DNA from: an uncultured Bacilli bacterium
Lineage (GTDB): Bacteria; Bacillota_I; Bacilli_A; RF39; UBA660
Assembly: GCA_947588895.1 (NCBI GenBank)
Contig: CANQBF010000007.1
Span: 1-41,621 of the forward strand
DNA: 41,621 nt
Direction of reading: 5' to 3'
The notes under the pieces are model-generated. The model did not search any database, was not told the origin of the DNA, and was given only the letters and a program-made list of their open reading frames with translations. This document shows positions 41,513-41,621 of the stretch, in pieces. A program made the position numbers and the translations under genes. Position 1 is the stretch's first letter. Every line of letters starts with the position of its first letter.

Positions 41513-41524
41513 TGCTTCTTTTTT
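41499..41524 (+). terminator. Rho-independent terminator of rny
   Basis: AAGAAGCA, six-base loop holding the stop codon, TGCTTCTT and T run. Confidence 0.8.
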
Positions 41525-41559
41525 ACTATTTAACTAGTTTTGGGGGTGATGTAAAGTAA

Positions 41560-41621
41560 ATGTTGGAAAAAAATAAGAGAAAATACAAGTTATATAAATT
41601 AAATTTGTATTTTTTTAATTT
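41560..41621 (+). CDS. Start of an unidentified gene, cut by window edge
   Basis: ATG 41560 opens a frame that stays open to the end (MLEKNKRKYKLYKLNLYFFN). GGGGGTGAT lies about ten bases upstream. The basic stretch followed by aromatic and hydrophobic residues suggests an N-terminal membrane anchor, but with 20 residues no identity can be given. Confidence 0.45.
   Translation, partial: MLEKNKRKYKLYKLNLYFFN

Noticed and set aside
1-41621. Mycoplasma-type code with TGA as Trp
   Set aside because: TGA ends real genes (for example at 3111-3113 and 26898-26900) and Trp positions use TGG.
1-41621. tRNA or rRNA genes
   Set aside because: No GC-richer cloverleaf-like or rRNA segments noticed in any intergenic region; gaps are mostly too short and AT-rich.

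Overview
The window is AT-rich, densely coded DNA that looks like a chromosome segment of a wall-bearing, low-GC Bacillota bacterium, plausibly an uncultured gut Bacilli lineage near the Mollicutes (RF39-like). The gene content (proS, dnaB-dnaI, recA, rny), AGGAGG-type ribosome sites, sigma-A-type promoters and U-tailed terminators support Bacillota. The lineage name is inference. The standard code is used: TGA ends several genes and Trp is TGG.

Layout. (1) 1-2245: a partial Rpn/PD-(D/E)XK gene on the minus strand, then proS. (2) 2418-25185: one co-oriented surface-machine locus of about 23 kb in several transcription units. Its first part is Tad/type II-like: two secreted or anchored surface proteins, a small membrane protein, a CpaB-like protein, a TadA/CpaF ATPase, TadB and TadC. 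Next come four short pilin-like proteins sharing an N-terminal MKEATGE-type signature and a degenerate TadZ/CpaE. The last part is type IV secretion-like: four VirB2/T4SS-pilin paralogues, PrgI/VirB3, VirB4 split over two genes, a two-domain wall hydrolase, an anchored protein of unknown function and a VirD4 coupling ATPase. (3) 25268-29449: a solo AAA/DUF4143-type ATPase on the minus strand behind a perfect 19-bp inverted repeat, a rhodanese, a TVP38/DedA-like protein, and a three-gene unit (one-TM protein, DUF1292-like protein, lipoprotein). (4) 29554-34310: a GH31 glycosidase and a repeat-built surface protein whose promoter spacer holds a G8 tract. (5) 34311-41621: a 402-bp gene-free stretch with a possible small RNA, then a HerA-like ATPase, dnaB-dnaI, recA, rny and the start of one more gene.

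The most notable content is the hybrid Tad plus T4SS locus. It has retraction/extension-type motor parts (TadA/B/C, CpaB, TadZ) and conjugation-type parts (VirB2/B3/B4/D4, wall hydrolase), but no relaxase, integrase, VirB6-like protein or prepilin peptidase is visible here. I infer a resident envelope-spanning appendage or secretion machine rather than an integrative conjugative element. Its substrate is unknown. Slipped-strand control of the G8 promoter at 32036-32063 would be a second, separate surface-variation system.
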